A stretch of 64,000 nucleotides of DNA from Gonocerus acuteangulatus. Lineage: Eukaryota > Arthropoda > Insecta > Hemiptera > Coreidae. The position numbers were made by a program, and so were the translations under genes. Positions 22,206-33,092 of the stretch are shown one piece after another (within the stretch, counting starts at the first letter, position 1; each line of letters starts with the position of its first letter). The stretch spans positions 153,988,516 to 154,052,515 of the forward strand of contig OX328123.1 of assembly GCA_946811695.1 (NCBI GenBank). The letters are read 5' to 3'. Below the pieces are notes generated by a model that saw nothing but the letters and a program-made list of their open reading frames with translations, was not told the origin of the DNA and searched no databases.

Positions 22206-23393
22206 TAGGATGGCAAACTTTAAAGAGCCCAGAACTTAAAGCGCAATAACCAAGCATGAGTTGAATAAAAATAAACCGTTAGATTTGTTTATAATATGCT
22301 TGTAAACGATTTCCCCAAAATCATTTAGTTGATCAGATTCAGCTGCCTTATTATGATAATGCGTAAGAAAAAGATCTCGGTTGAAAGGCTTGTCAGTGGT
22401 TGTAGAGGTAATGAATGTCCTGGAAGGATACCTAAGCCCAGGACAGTAGCCCAGGACCAGATAATTAGCATAATTAATGGGTCCTTGTCCAGTTCCAGAC
22501 CTCCTTTTGTAACACCGGGACGGCCAGCGTCGACCCTTCTCCACTCCAATCCGGATCCTTACAATACCAAGGAACAACAAGGGAAAAGAAATTTTTGTAA
22601 ATGAAGCTTGACTGGCTGATAAATGCGTGACTCGCAGGAAATGCGTCACCTTATCCTTAATGCCATTTGGGGGGAAAATAGAATAGAAACAGTATTTTTT
22701 TTTTTATTTTTTAGCATAAATATGCTTTAGCGATGACTAAACAGAGAAAAAACGTAACAAAAAAGTGTCCGCTGGCATTCGCGCATGCGCGGAGGCCATG
22801 TACGAAAAAGAAGACATGTGTTCTAATGTTATACAGTACATTACATAGGTTCGACTGGTGGACCCAAAGCGTATTTATGTTCCTGAATTTGAGCAGAAGG
22901 CTGTAAACGATTTTTTTTAATCATTCGTGAAAAATGTGGAAATTAACATGAAATCTCAAAGAGAAGCAAGATTTTAGGCGACACAACTACTATCTTACAG
23001 CTACCTCCTTTTCAACTTTCGCTCAAGGAAAACAATTTTACAAATATTTTTCTCATTTGCTTGTTTTTACTAAAATACACATAGGGACAAAAAGCCGTTT
23101 GAAAAAATATAAACTAACGTTATATATAAAATTAAACTATATTTAAATTGTTAGAATTCCAGGTAAATTTTCAACATTTTTTTTAAGCTGAATACTTGAG
23201 AAGTGCGTCTTCTCGCTTTAACAGGACCATATTCTAGTTAAGTACTACACATACAAAAATTCTCGTTTGAATCGGTGAAGGGCACGTCGTGCACCCCCCC
23301 CCCCCCTTGTAAGTCCAATTTCTTAGAAAACGTGAACATGGAAGACTAAAACATAAGCGCTGCGTTTTTTGTTCCCGCGAATTGCAATATATG

Positions 23394-23396
<3 letters not shown>
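22206..23396. other. mostly unassigned; HINE scraps and a poly(C) run
   Basis: GACTCGCAGGAAATGCGTCA near 22629 is a decayed HINE 3' end (reverse). AAAAATGTGGAAATTAACATG followed by AAATCTCAAAGAGAAG (22932-22965) matches HINE-adjacent sequence at 10635-10665. A run of 14 C lies near 23294. The 91-codon plus-strand frame at 22329-22604 is unrecognised. Confidence 0.4.
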
Positions 23397-23444
<48 letters not shown>

Positions 23445-23448
23445 GAAT
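23393..23448. repeat. (TA)n(CA)n microsatellite
   Basis: TATGTATGTA, then TA repeats, then CACACACACACA. Confidence 0.95.
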
Positions 23449-23824
23449 GTATTGTTCTGAAATAATTTATAATCTAGGATTTCTAGTTCAGTATTTTTCT
23501 TCTAATGACAAAAGATAATAAAAGAACGTTTTTCGAATGGAAATGCTGAATTATCGAACCCCAGGAGTATACAAAAAATCAGGAACGCTTCTTGGGTATA
23601 CCAAATAAAAGACTTCATGAAATTCTCAACCGGTCGCAGTAAGCACGAACTTAATTTTCAACTTCTTTATTCGCAGGTCAGTACTTATAATACGCCTTTT
23701 GTATAAGTCACGTAGACTTTATCTCTACCTTAGAACACTCTCAAAGGAGCAGAAGAAACAAGTAAAGAGTAGAAGCCACTTTTCTGTTCAGATTGAAGGA
23801 CAGAATTAGATACTTTTCGACTTA

Positions 23825-24589
23825 GGCCTCGGGTACGATACGAGCGAAAAGCTTCAGAGCAACGTCGCTCGCATTAATGCTAAGCTGGAGTGCAGTAGGA
23901 ATGAGGGAGGACTGGCTACAATAGGCACGAACGACCGGGCGACGTCGCTTCCAGGTTCCAGTCTGTCGCTCATCGCTCAGCCCAGGCATTAAAATTTTTC
24001 TCGGCGCTCATCCCAGTCATTATATTTTGCGTGCTACAAAATAGATTACACCCTCTAAATCTTAACTGATTTCATTCCTGTTTTTAAAAAAATGAAAGGT
24101 AATAACATTTAGAACAACATTGTCAATTCAGATTTATGGTTTTTGTTTCCCATGTTTATTAAATTACGTGGAAACATGTTTATAACCATCCAATGTTTAT
24201 AACCTTCCAATGCTTATAGCCTTCTAGCTATCTTTCTTATAATTAATTTAAAAAAAAAACTAATAAAAGAGTAAATTGGATGATAGTGAATGTGAGCTTT
24301 TAATTTCGGAAGTACAAAGTATGGAATGTCAGACACAGTGATTTTAAAAATACAATCATAACCAAGAAAGTATGAAAAAAGGTTGGAAATGCATTAAACA
24401 TGCATAGTAAGATATTTTTAGTAACTAGAAATTGAAAATATGAATTTTATAAATTAATATTTTAATTAAAAAACATATATTGGAGTACGCAATGACGGAG
24501 ACTAAAAAAAATTACCGCCCAGCCGCTCTGTATCGTAGCCAGTGCCCTTCTTCCGCTAAACGCTCATCGCTCATCGCTTACCCGAGACC
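23825..24589. mobile_element. PIF/Harbinger-like element (GGCCTCGGGTA ends)
   Basis: Left end GGCCTCGGGTACGATACGAG; the right end is the inverse of GGTCTCGGGTAAGCGATGAG. TTA flanks both (23822-23824 and 24590-24592). GCTCATCGCT-type subterminal repeats occur at both ends. The core (CCAATGTTTATAACCTTCC repeats, TAACATTTAGAACAACATTG) is the inverse of 8170-8410 in the GGCTGCACC element. No transposase. Confidence 0.75.
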
Positions 24590-24945
24590 TTACATTAATT
24601 GTAGCCTAGCTTTCGCCCAGGCGAAAATAGTTATCATTTTGTTACAACATTTATTGACTCGAGGGGTTTCCTCTGCAAATATACACAAGATAACCGCAAG
24701 TGGGGGAAGATCAGTAATTAATTTAAAAATTGTTAATTCCAATATATCGTTTGCTTGCCTTTCAGCCATCATTTAATTCCATAACTGGAAACTCTGTAGA
24801 GAATTTCAGCTTTAGAGCTATGATATTTTATGACAAAAGGGGGCGAGGGGAGGATGAAAGAGTGGTTGACAAGGGGAGATCCGGCGGTCAGTTGCCTCGC
24901 ATCGATGTCAATTAGTTAGATAATAAAATGGTTTACGACACGCAA

Positions 24946-25655
24946 CACTTCGCCCTTAACCCTCCACCTCCACCATAAGACCTACCTCATCATGGGTTCC
25001 GAAATGTTAACCTTTTTACAGGTGTAAAATAGTTAGCACCTCATTCTTCAAATATACTAACTACTTAGATAGGATGGAAGCGATAGGCACTTCGCCCTTA
25101 ACCCTCCACCTCCACCATAAGACCTACCTCATCATGGGTTCCGAAATGTTAACCTTTTTACAGGTGTAAAATAGTTAGCACCTCATTCTTCAAATATACT
25201 AACTACTTAGATAGGATGGAAGCGATAGGCACTTCGCCCTTAACCCTCCACCTCCACCATAAGACCTACCTCATCATGGGTTCCGAAATGTTAACCTTTT
25301 TACAGGTGTAAAATAGTTAGCACCTCATTCTTCAAATATACTAACTACTTAGATAGGATGGAAGCGATAGGCACTTCGCCCTTAACCCTCCACCTCCACC
25401 ATAAGACCTACCTCATCATGGGTTCCGAAATGTTAACCTTTTTACAGGTGTAAAATAGTTAGCACCTCATTCTTCAAATATACTAACTACTTAGATAGGA
25501 TGGAAGCGATAGGCACTTCGCCCTTAACCCTCCACCTCCACCATAAGACCTACCTCATCATGGGATCCGAAATGTTAACCTTTTTACAGGTGTAAAATAG
25601 TTAGCACCTCATTCTACAAATATACTAACTACTTAGATAGGATGGAAGCGATAGG
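24946..25655. repeat. 142-bp tandem array, exactly 5 units
   Basis: Unit runs CACTTCGCCCTTAACCCTCC to GGATGGAAGCGATAGG. Landmarks repeat at 24951, 25093, 25235, 25377 and 25519. Units are almost identical; the last has GGGATCC and TTCTACAAA changes. Confidence 0.95.
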
Positions 25656-25789
25656 CTCTTCAGAAACTACTAAGTCTTACTAAGCATGTTTCAGTAGACG
25701 TCATTAATAACATCGTTTTTGAAAAAAAATATTTTTTGGGGAGTTCGAATCTCCGATGTACATTAAAGATGCTATCTTTTAGTGCTGCC

Positions 25790-25935
25790 GATCAGGGTCC
25801 TGGGCCGTTCATCAAACATTTAATAAGTACTAGCAACGGGGAATATTGGCGGCCGGAGCATAGTACTGACCACACTATCTGTCTAAAGTGCATCTTGGTC
25901 GTGAGATAACTACAAAATACAGGCCATGAAGGCCG
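25790..25935 (+). mobile_element. truncated SINE body
   Basis: GGCGGCCGGAGCATAGTACT followed by GACCACACTATC and CAGGCCATGAAGGCC matches the body of the SINE at 18270-18667 and the copy at 32440. Head and tail are missing. Confidence 0.6.
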
Positions 25936-25971
25936 GTTAGGGAATTTATTTCTCATATATTTTACTGTTAA

Positions 25972-26864
25972 CCTTTCTAAGACTGCGTGGATTTTAAAAC
26001 GTTGAGGACTGAGTGGGGTCCACTCGCACCCCAACTTTAAATTTCAATTTTACATACTAAACCACAATTAATACTTTTTCCTTTAATTTATTTAATATTT
26101 AGGTATATTATAGATTGAATTAAAATAAAAACGAATGTAAAAAAAAATTGTTGTCTATTTAATAATAAATTTGTACGTTTTCATCAGAAATTAATGATTT
26201 AAAAAAAAAAAAAAAATGTTAATAGTAATAGAATAAATTAACTTTTAAAAAACAATACTTAAAAAAAATATAATTGACAGAAACTTTTTCAACTCAAATT
26301 TTCAACATTTATAAAATGTATGCATACAGGGTTATTTTTTGTGTGTTTTGGACAAATAAATTGTCCACAATTATTTCATGAATTTTTTACTTTGGAATCG
26401 AGTTTTTGAGGACACAAGTAGCTGCTTCCCCTGCTTTTGGTCCCAGTAGCAGTAGCAATGGACGTTGAAGGGTTGGGTTCTTGATTTTCTTCCATGTCAA
26501 AAGAAACTGAACCACATGAACTCCGTGTATTTAAATGATTAAGTTAATGTTACTGATTTGATTTACTACCAAGAAAAAGTAATTTGAAAACTTTTTAAAA
26601 AAATGGTTTATTTATACTAAACTAAATTAGGTCACACTAACGACTACCTGGGGTGCGAGCGCACCCCAGGCCTGTTTTTAGTCGTATTTCTTCAAATAAC
26701 ATGAAGTTCGTTTAGTTTTTTCTATTTATTTTTTTGATCCTTTGGATCAAGACACTTGCAGAAGAAAACCCCTAGAAGGACTAATGGAGATCTATAAATT
26801 TATAAAAAAGGGAAGCAAAAACGAGCCGTGGGCTGCGGGATCACCCCACTCAGTCCTCGGAAGG
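25972..26864. mobile_element. piggyBac-type deletion derivative
   Basis: TTAA flanks both ends (25968-25971 and 26865-26868). Left end CCTTTCTAAGACTGCGTGG; right end the inverse of CCTTCCGAGGACTGAGTGGG. GAGGACTGAGTGGGGTCCAC is repeated subterminally near 26005. TTAA duplication and CCYT-starting ends are diagnostic of piggyBac. The interior keeps the 3' end of the transposase gene. A perfect hairpin CCTGGGGTGC/GCACCCCAGG lies at 26649-26672. Confidence 0.82.
26289..26495 (-). pseudogene. C-terminal Cys-rich end of a piggyBac transposase
   Basis: One frame on the minus strand reads 69 codons from an ATG at 26495 to a TGA at 26289-26291, with one internal TGA after codon 39. The order YLCPQKLDSK, stop, NNCGQFICPKH, then PVC matches the C-x2-C...C-x2-C-x2-H type Cys-rich domain that ends piggyBac transposases. 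The catalytic DDD region is absent. The TTAA-flanked ends 25972 and 26864 enclose it, which supports the call. The ATG is probably internal to the original gene. It cannot encode an active transposase. Confidence 0.72.
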
Positions 26865-26899
26865 TTAAGAATTTGTAATATGCGTGACCAACTTAAGGT

Positions 26900-26992
26900 C
26901 ATTAACGAACGAAACTTTCAATGTATTGTATTGTACAATTACAATACAATATTGTATTGGTACAATACAATATTGTATTGTACCAATTGGTG
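26900..26992. repeat. cluster of ACAATACAATATTGTATTG palindromes
   Basis: A perfect 32-bp palindrome (ATTGGTACAATACAAT and its inverse, 26956-26987) follows an imperfect one of the same motif. Strong cruciform potential. Confidence 0.85.
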
Positions 26993-27439
26993 GTGGTCAG
27001 TTTTGTTGTGATTAATTGATTATGCCACCTTTTGTATTGTATTACATTATTGTAAGAATGAGGTCCTAAGAGGTACTGCGCATATAATTTTACTCGCTAC
27101 ACTATTTTCACAGGCATACGCATAAAAACTGCGCCTCCGCACACACATAAAACTCACATTCATCCGCCGACATATGCTCAAACACACACACACAACAGGC
27201 ACACACTTACATTTACACATTGCAAATGAATTTCATCCTTTTGGATCAATTACACGTTTTGGGTTCATTTTATTTTTTTATTTATTTTTTTTTTTGAAAA
27301 TGAAATGACAACACGGTGGATTATTCTTGTTCGTATCTAGCAGGAAAAATAAATACTACATATTTCAATAATTAAATTAAACTCGAATTTATAAATTACT
27401 TATATAGGCGGAAGATCAAAAAACATCGCTATAAACTTT

Positions 27440-27660
27440 TAATGCATTTCATTCTTGTTTTCTCGTCATGTTTTGGCGGTCTTTTCTTCAAGAAGAAATG
27501 TTATAAATACACAAGCTACAAGCCTCAAGTTGGGGAGGGGAACAACTAGGGCTAGATCAAGACTAATCACAGACTGAATAATTCCAATATGGTGGAAAGT
27601 AGTCAGCTGGTCCATAATAGATGTGTCAAGTTAATTTACAGCAGAAATATACTCAAAAAG
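27440..27660 (-). mobile_element. dispersed repeat related to 33935-34165
   Basis: GACTAATCACAGACTGAATA, ATTCCAATATGGTGGAAA, CAGCTGGTCCATAAT and TGTCAAGTTAATTTACAGCAG match the sequence at 34055-34155. The part equivalent to the hammerhead-like motif (27455-27505) is decayed (CTTGAAGA, no intact GAAAC). Confidence 0.55.
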
Positions 27661-27745
27661 CCCGACTCGCATGAACTGCATCATCTTAGCGCGATTCCTT
27701 TCATATCCTTAGTGCGATTAGTAAAGGAATAGAAACAGTTATTGG
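27656..27745 (-). mobile_element. HINE-like 3' terminal fragment
   Basis: AAAAAGCCCGACTCGCATG, AACTGCATCATCTTAGCGCG and CATATCCTTAGTGCGATTAG are the reverse of the HINE 3' end, as at 10531-10605. Confidence 0.6.
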
Positions 27746-28215
27746 CGTTGTTGGGCAAAACTAAAAACTAAAACTACATTCATTTTTTAGAATAAACTAA
27801 ATCTAAACTAAAAATTGCAACCTAAAAAAAACTTAAACTAAAATTAAATTAACTAATGGATATTAGTTAAACTAAAACTAAATCATTGGGAATTGATTAA
27901 AAACTGAATTAAAGCTTTAGTTTAGTTTTATAAATATAACGTGAATTAATGTAAATCATATGTTATTTCGATAATTAAATAAATTATTAAAACTAATAGA
28001 ACTTGTTTTCATGTAAGTTGTAACCTTACAACTATATATGTATTTAAACAAAAATACATACATACCTATTTTTTACCCTTGTCTGAATTATGATATGCAA
28101 TTAACGAATTAGTGAATTAAAAGCTAAAACTAAAGTAAAATCATAAATTAAAGTCACTTTTGCTTAAATTAAACTAATTAACGTACTAAAAACGGACACT
28201 AAAACTAAAAATAAC
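27746..28215. repeat. AAACTAAA-motif-rich block
   Basis: Many spaced copies of (A)AACTAAA(A/C) and the inverse TTTAGTTTAG occur over about 470 bp. Such spaced, two-strand motifs resemble subterminal repeats of some DNA transposons, but no terminus was identified. Confidence 0.35.
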
Positions 28216-28489
28216 TATTTATTAAGAAAATACACCAACAGAGTCCAATTTGAAAACAAGATGAACATTTGAAAACAATATTCGATGAGACAGTCATATT
28301 TGGAGGAAATTCGGCTCCTCGTGAAGGCCCACCTTTTTTTTTTATCGTTCTTTTCTTTTCCTTTTTTTAATAATGAAAGGCCTTTGTTTTCCAAGGAGCT
28401 CTATATTTTTTTGTTTAAGCCCATGAGCAGAAATCGTATATGTACCTACTTTCCCTGTACTCGAAAAAACAAATTCTAATAACAGAAAT

Positions 28490-28650
28490 GAGCAGTTTAA
28501 GGGTTTTCGTATATTTTCACAAATATCAAAAACTGTTGGCAAGTCGGCAGTAACCATTCGAAAATTTAATAAATGTCCTAAAAACCCGTTTCTTAAAGTT
28601 CGACGGGACATCCGAAGAAATAAGTGCTTAATAGAATAAGAACTGATTGT
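28490..28650 (-). mobile_element. HINE-like internal fragment
   Basis: CGTATATTTTCACAAATATC, GTAACCATTCGAAAATTTAAT and GAAGAAATAAGTGCTTAATA parallel 12750-12890 (CGTAAATATCTCGATAACGG, GTGACCATTCGAATGC, ATATAAGCGCTTAA). Strongly diverged. Confidence 0.4.
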
Positions 28651-28844
28651 TGATGTAAAGAAGGTTTTGAAGACTTTGCCTTGTTTATAATACTGCTAAT
28701 GTGTTTGTTGACCAAAATAAAACTAATATTTATTAGTTTTATACGATTTCAATTCCTTGAATAGTTTCTAAACTTAGCTAGAGGATTAAAAATTAAATAT
28801 AAGAAAACAAAAATTCAGGTTTTTGTCCATTGGACGTTACACTG

Positions 28845-28915
28845 TGCACCAGTGGGGTTCGAACCCACCATCTCCCGCTTATGAATCTAAGGCGCTAGCC
28901 ACTAGACCACTAAAC
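28845..28915 (-). mobile_element. tRNA-like SINE head (pseudo-tRNA)
   Basis: Read on the minus strand: TAGTGGCTAGCGC (A box), ATTCATAAGCGGGAGATGG (CAT-type anticodon loop region) and GTGGGTTCGAACCCCAC (perfect T arm, B box). The acceptor strands do not pair, and the same head occurs in the SINE at 46477. So this is a SINE or pseudo-tRNA rather than a working tRNA-Met. Confidence 0.65.
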
Positions 28916-29194
28916 TAAATAACTAATACAACTATTTCTACTAAAACTAATACTAGTGTAAGCAATATTAATTGTTCCTTGTTGTTTGGAATTGCATTGA
29001 AGAGTGAAACGACTATTCTAGTTTCGTATTAACTTATAGAGCCTTCCGTAAGAATGAGTGAGAAGGTGGATCGAGTAATATCCGCTTCTGTGTGACATGG
29101 CTTCTGTCAGTTTCCTGTGCCTTGTCGCGCCGAAAATATTGCATTTATTCAAGATATTTTTTCCACAAAATATCAAAACTGCCTCCATTTTCCA

Positions 29195-29262
29195 AATGTC
29201 ACTAGGCGTAAGAATGAAAACGCGCCAAGTTGACGCAGTTCCTGCGCGTCGGGCTTTTTTAA
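29195..29262 (+). mobile_element. HINE-like 3' terminal fragment
   Basis: AACGCGCCAAGTTGACGCAG, then TTCCTGCGCGTCGGGC and a T run, shows the terminal hairpin (CGCAG/CTGCG) and the AGTCGGRC-type end. Confidence 0.6.
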
Positions 29263-30500
29263 GTTAAAGTGTGTTTTGAAGTTTCATTATCCTCACACCT
29301 AATTCGATTATAATTACAATTTTTTTGTTTACACTGATGACGTTGTGAGCATAAAAAAAAAATATATATATATATTACTGAACAGCGAAACACAACACAA
29401 TTGACCCAATATAGAACGAATTGACAATAAACACACATAACAAGAATACGGAGCGAAAACATTTTTAAGGCCGAGAATAGTCGGTCTGGCAGAAGACCTT
29501 CTTGATAACGAAGTCAATTATACAATTGACACTAATTAAGAAGAATATAATGAACATGAGAGAGGGGGAAGATGTGAATTCACAATGAGCATACAAGAAT
29601 TCCAAGAGAGATACACAGCTGGTAATTCATGGATATGAAACCCCTCATTACACGCATGTATCTGGTAATTATGCCGGGGAAGGTTGGAATTTAATCAATT
29701 TAACGAATATCTCTAATATGTCATATTACTACACTGGTCTACAAAATTGAAATTTTTTTTTTGTCCCAAGAGATCTACACAGTATTTCTTGTAGATCTCG
29801 ATCCCCACGTTCTTGAGGTGCCACCCGTTTTTCTGCATCACCTTCCAATTCTTAGAAAAACGGAAAAACGAAAAACAGCGTATTTCATCGAATTTTGGTT
29901 AAAAACGAAGTCCCTATTTACTTGAGGAAAAAACTAAAAGGATGCAAATGTTAGGGTATTAAATTCTCTTTAAAACAACTTCATGCCCATTAAAATCCGT
30001 TGAGCATATCCAGAGATAAACGTCTTCAAAGGCAATAACTTCTCATAAAATCGTTATAAATTTTCAATGTAATGTTGCCTCACAGCCGTAGTGAAGCCGT
30101 CTCAAAAATTATATAACCTTAAGAATTTTTAATTTAGAAAGAGAATCTGCAATCAGATTTTCTTCTACATCATCTAATTTTTAAGGAAACTTGAATTTCG
30201 TAAAAAAAACAAAAAAAAACAGGACTGGAGTGGTCCCCTGAAATCCATTTTATCAAGTAGATTTGAATTACATTGAATCTCAAATGTAATTTCCTTTATT
30301 AAAATACTAGCCGAATATCCGTGCTTCGTCACGGCAGATAAGTAGTTATTTTATTGCGTTAAATAATGAATCAGCAAAATCACCCTACTACATATTTTTT
30401 TGCAGTTTATTATAGCATGATCCCTGTCATCGATTGATAAGTAATCAAAGTTATTATACAAACCTATGGTAACCTATAGATACAAACCCGTTATCTATAC
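29263..30500. other. no recognised gene
   Basis: A short (TA)n near 29361. ACTAGCCGAATATCCGTGCTT near 30308 resembles the ACTAGC-type start of the dispersed repeat at 17122. Otherwise unassigned. Confidence 0.35.
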
Positions 30501-30508
30501 GTTACCAG

Positions 30509-30742
30509 CATGGGCGTATATAAGAGGGGTGCTGAGGGGTCCTCATCCCCCCCTCCCCCGAAATTTTGATTTGATGGTAAAAATGTGTCTTGAAACCCTT
30601 AAAAATAAATTAAATAAGATCATTACATTTTAGTTATTATAGCGTTCTATTTGCCTAAAACTATACCAAGTTCTGTTAGTATTCCATACCCCGGAAAAAG
30701 TCCTAGCCCCCCCCCCGAAATTATTTCGTATATTCGCCCATG
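30509..30742. mobile_element. hAT-type MITE, CATGGGCG family (copy 1)
   Basis: Ends CATGGGCGTATATAA and the inverse of CATGGGCGAATATACG. Flanking 8-bp target sites GTTACCAG and GTTGCCAG (30501-30508 and 30743-30750) differ at one base. Runs of C (CCCCCCTCCCCC, GCCCCCCCCCG) lie inside each end. The 8-bp duplication and CA-starting ends point to hAT. Confidence 0.78.
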
Positions 30743-30915
30743 GTTGCCAGTAACAGCAGCGTAACCAATACAGGTTAAATAATAAATTTATACAATTTAA
30801 AAATTTATGTTTCTCACATGACATTTGGAAACACCCATTGTATTTGCGAGCATGACCAAGAGACGTTCTGACAGGGGATGCTGATGGGTGTGGAGGCTGT
30901 GCAATGACTAATCAT

Positions 30916-30970
30916 TGGTCCATCCGAGGTAATGATATCCCTAAGGATATCATTACCTCGGATGGACCAT

Positions 30971-31044
<74 letters not shown>
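30916..31044. repeat. 25-bp perfect inverted repeat followed by (TA)n
   Basis: TGGTCCATCCGAGGTAATGA and TATCC are matched by the exact inverse ending at 30969, with a 4-nt loop CTAA. A (TA)n tract of about 34 units follows from 30976. Confidence 0.92.
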
Positions 31045-31047
<3 letters not shown>

Positions 31048-31078
31048 GGTTACTATCCTTCTTACCCGAGGGGAGAAT

Positions 31079-31286
31079 ATTTTGACAAGATTTAAGATCG
31101 AACGCCTCTCTGTCCACATCCCATTGGAGGTACAGACTCGTAAAAACTTCGAATTATCCAAACTTTTATTCGAATTAACCACGATTTTTTTACATTGTTT
31201 ATGCCCTAAATTCTAGGGGCCGAGAGAAATATTCGAATTAAAGACGATTTCGAATTATCGAAGTTCGAATTATCCATGTTCTACTG
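31079..31286. mobile_element. pogo-like element fragment (GGATAATTCGAA family)
   Basis: The right end reads TTCGAATTATCCATG, then TTCTACTG and TA. The interior (CCCATTGGAGGTA, ATTCGAATTAACCACGA, CCTAAATTCTAGGGGCC) matches 48600-48784. The left end is lost at the (TA)n junction. Confidence 0.6.
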
Positions 31287-31287
31287 T

Positions 31288-31342
31288 ATTGTTCGTACCT
31301 TTAAAATCTTTTGTATTTCTCATTCACGAATAAAATATATAC

Positions 31343-31390
<48 letters not shown>

Positions 31391-31431
31391 CGTGAATGAG
31401 AAATACAAAAGATTTTAAAGGTACGAACAAT
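31288..31431. repeat. 46-bp perfect inverted repeat with (TA)n loop
   Basis: Arms 31288-31333 and 31386-31431 match base for base (46 of 46): ATTGTTCGTACC...CACGAATAA and its inverse. The 52-bp loop is (TA)n with one CGTG interruption. Confidence 0.96.
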
Positions 31432-32439
31432 CTATATATTTTAAAAATAAATAAACCCTTATCAGATAAAAACAGGTTTGTTACCAACGATGAATATATT
31501 TCTTTTAATTGGCTACCTATGAGGTGCTCGTATTTTAGTTCCTTATTTGACTAGATGTTGATTTAGAGCTAGTGATTTTTAGATGTTTTGCGTCCCAAAA
31601 AAACAAAAAAAAAAAAAAAAAAAAAGAATGAAACCACTTGAGGAAGACCATGAATAAAAAGAAGATTGCTCCCGAATGCCAAGGAATTAAAGGCGGTGTC
31701 TCATTCCAAACAGGATTTTTGTCATTCTATCTGAATGGGGAATCTTTACAATAGCTAACTATCTCTTCGTCCAAATCTACTCCCAAGATGTATTTCCTAG
31801 TTGGACACTTATTACAAAGCAAAAAATCTTCAGAAATATATCCGCTGACTGGTTTTGGTTGTAAAAGTTAGGGACAGAAAAGACTTAGCCCCTAAATAGA
31901 AGAATAATTTCTAATATTTTATAATTATTAAAATAAAAATGTTTGGATAATTATCTTCCTGCGAATTGTATATACGTAAGATAAAAGGAAAAGATTAACC
32001 AGCAAAGCAAGAAATAAAATTCTCACTACTATTTACAAAAACTCGTATGAAATTGAAGCATTATACATTTTTTGTGGACTCAGCTGAGTATGGTCTACGT
32101 GCAATATCAGGTATTGTGAATCTATAAAAAAAATGCAAAAGTTGCAAATAGACTTGAGAAATAGTAATTAAAAACAATAATATTAATGGAAAAAATTAAG
32201 CCGTTTCCGAGAAATTCAGCGAAATAATGAAAGTTTCTAAGGGATAAAAAATAATAAAAACAAAACTAAAAAAAAAATTAATGTTTTCAACCAAATTTTT
32301 TATTTTATTTTTTGGCTATTAAACAAATTGAATATTAACAGCACATGGTTCAGCAAATTGTAATAAAATACTAAAGATTAAAAAAATTGCTATTTGTAGA
32401 AAACATACAAGCACATCATATCTAATAAAGAATATAATG
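31432..32439. other. no recognised feature
   Basis: AT-rich sequence with a run of A near 31603. No gene or repeat boundary identified. Confidence 0.35.
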
Positions 32440-32630
32440 GGTAGTTCCCAGACCGTCCCTAGGCCCACTCAGGCTTTATTTAATTTATTAATGGGTACCT
32501 AGAAAGCGGAAAATGCGACCGAAGCGTAGTACTGACCACACTATCCCTTAGGTGCTATATGGTCAAGAATTAGCTACCTCAACAGTGATTCCCCCTCTGC
32601 GCCGTGGAGGCCTGTTACGGGGCTGACGTT

Positions 32631-32640
<10 letters not shown>
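32440..32640 (+). mobile_element. 5'-truncated SINE, tail replaced by (TG)n
   Basis: GACCGTCCCTAGGCCCACTC, ATGGGTACCTAG, GAAGCGTAGTACTGACCACA and GGCCTGTTACGGGGCTG follow the body order of the SINE at 18270-18667. The head is missing and the 3' side runs straight into (TG)n. Confidence 0.7.
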
Positions 32641-32700
<60 letters not shown>

Positions 32701-32736
32701 CGTGTGTACGCATACATATATGTATATACATACATG

Positions 32737-32790
<54 letters not shown>
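32634..32790. repeat. compound (TG)n ... (TA)n microsatellite
   Basis: About 30 TG units (to 32697), a CATACATATATG transition, then about 23 TA units (to 32787). Confidence 0.97.
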
Positions 32791-32794
<4 letters not shown>

Positions 32795-32958
32795 AATAAA
32801 CATTCTTAAAAAAAACATTAACATTAAAAGTATGTACATAAACACAACCCTACATAAATTCATCATACGTTAAGTACCGTATGATTAAAAAAATATCATT
32901 CATTCTCCATTCAATTAATTTATCAATTTTTTTCAGTATTTAATCTAATTTCTTTAGA

Positions 32959-33092
32959 CATTCCTGTGCTCGTAGGCATTCTTACTATTAGGATTCACTA
33001 AAAGAACTCAGTTATTACACATTCCTGTGCTCGTTGGCATTCTTACTATTAGGATTCACTAAAAGAACTCAGTTATTACACATTCCTGTGGT
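32959..33092. repeat. 61-bp tandem repeat, 2.2 units
   Basis: TTCCTGTGCTCGTAGGCATT...AGAACTCAGTTATT recurs at 32961, 33022 and (partial) 33083. Confidence 0.9.

Noticed and set aside
28845..28915. Functional tRNA-Met gene
   Set aside because: A and B boxes and the T arm are good, but the acceptor strands do not pair and the anticodon stem is poor. The same head is part of a SINE at 46477.
30976..31044. Telomeric or centromeric repeat
   Set aside because: Plain (TA)n; no telomere motif such as TTAGG or TTAGGG arrays occurs anywhere in the window.
32604..32866. Cys/Val and Tyr/Ile repeat peptides from microsatellites (also 7000, 11800, 17000, 31000, 37300, 47200, 47800, 55300)
   Set aside because: Translations of (TG)n, (TA)n, (CT)n and (GA)n tracts; no other gene evidence.
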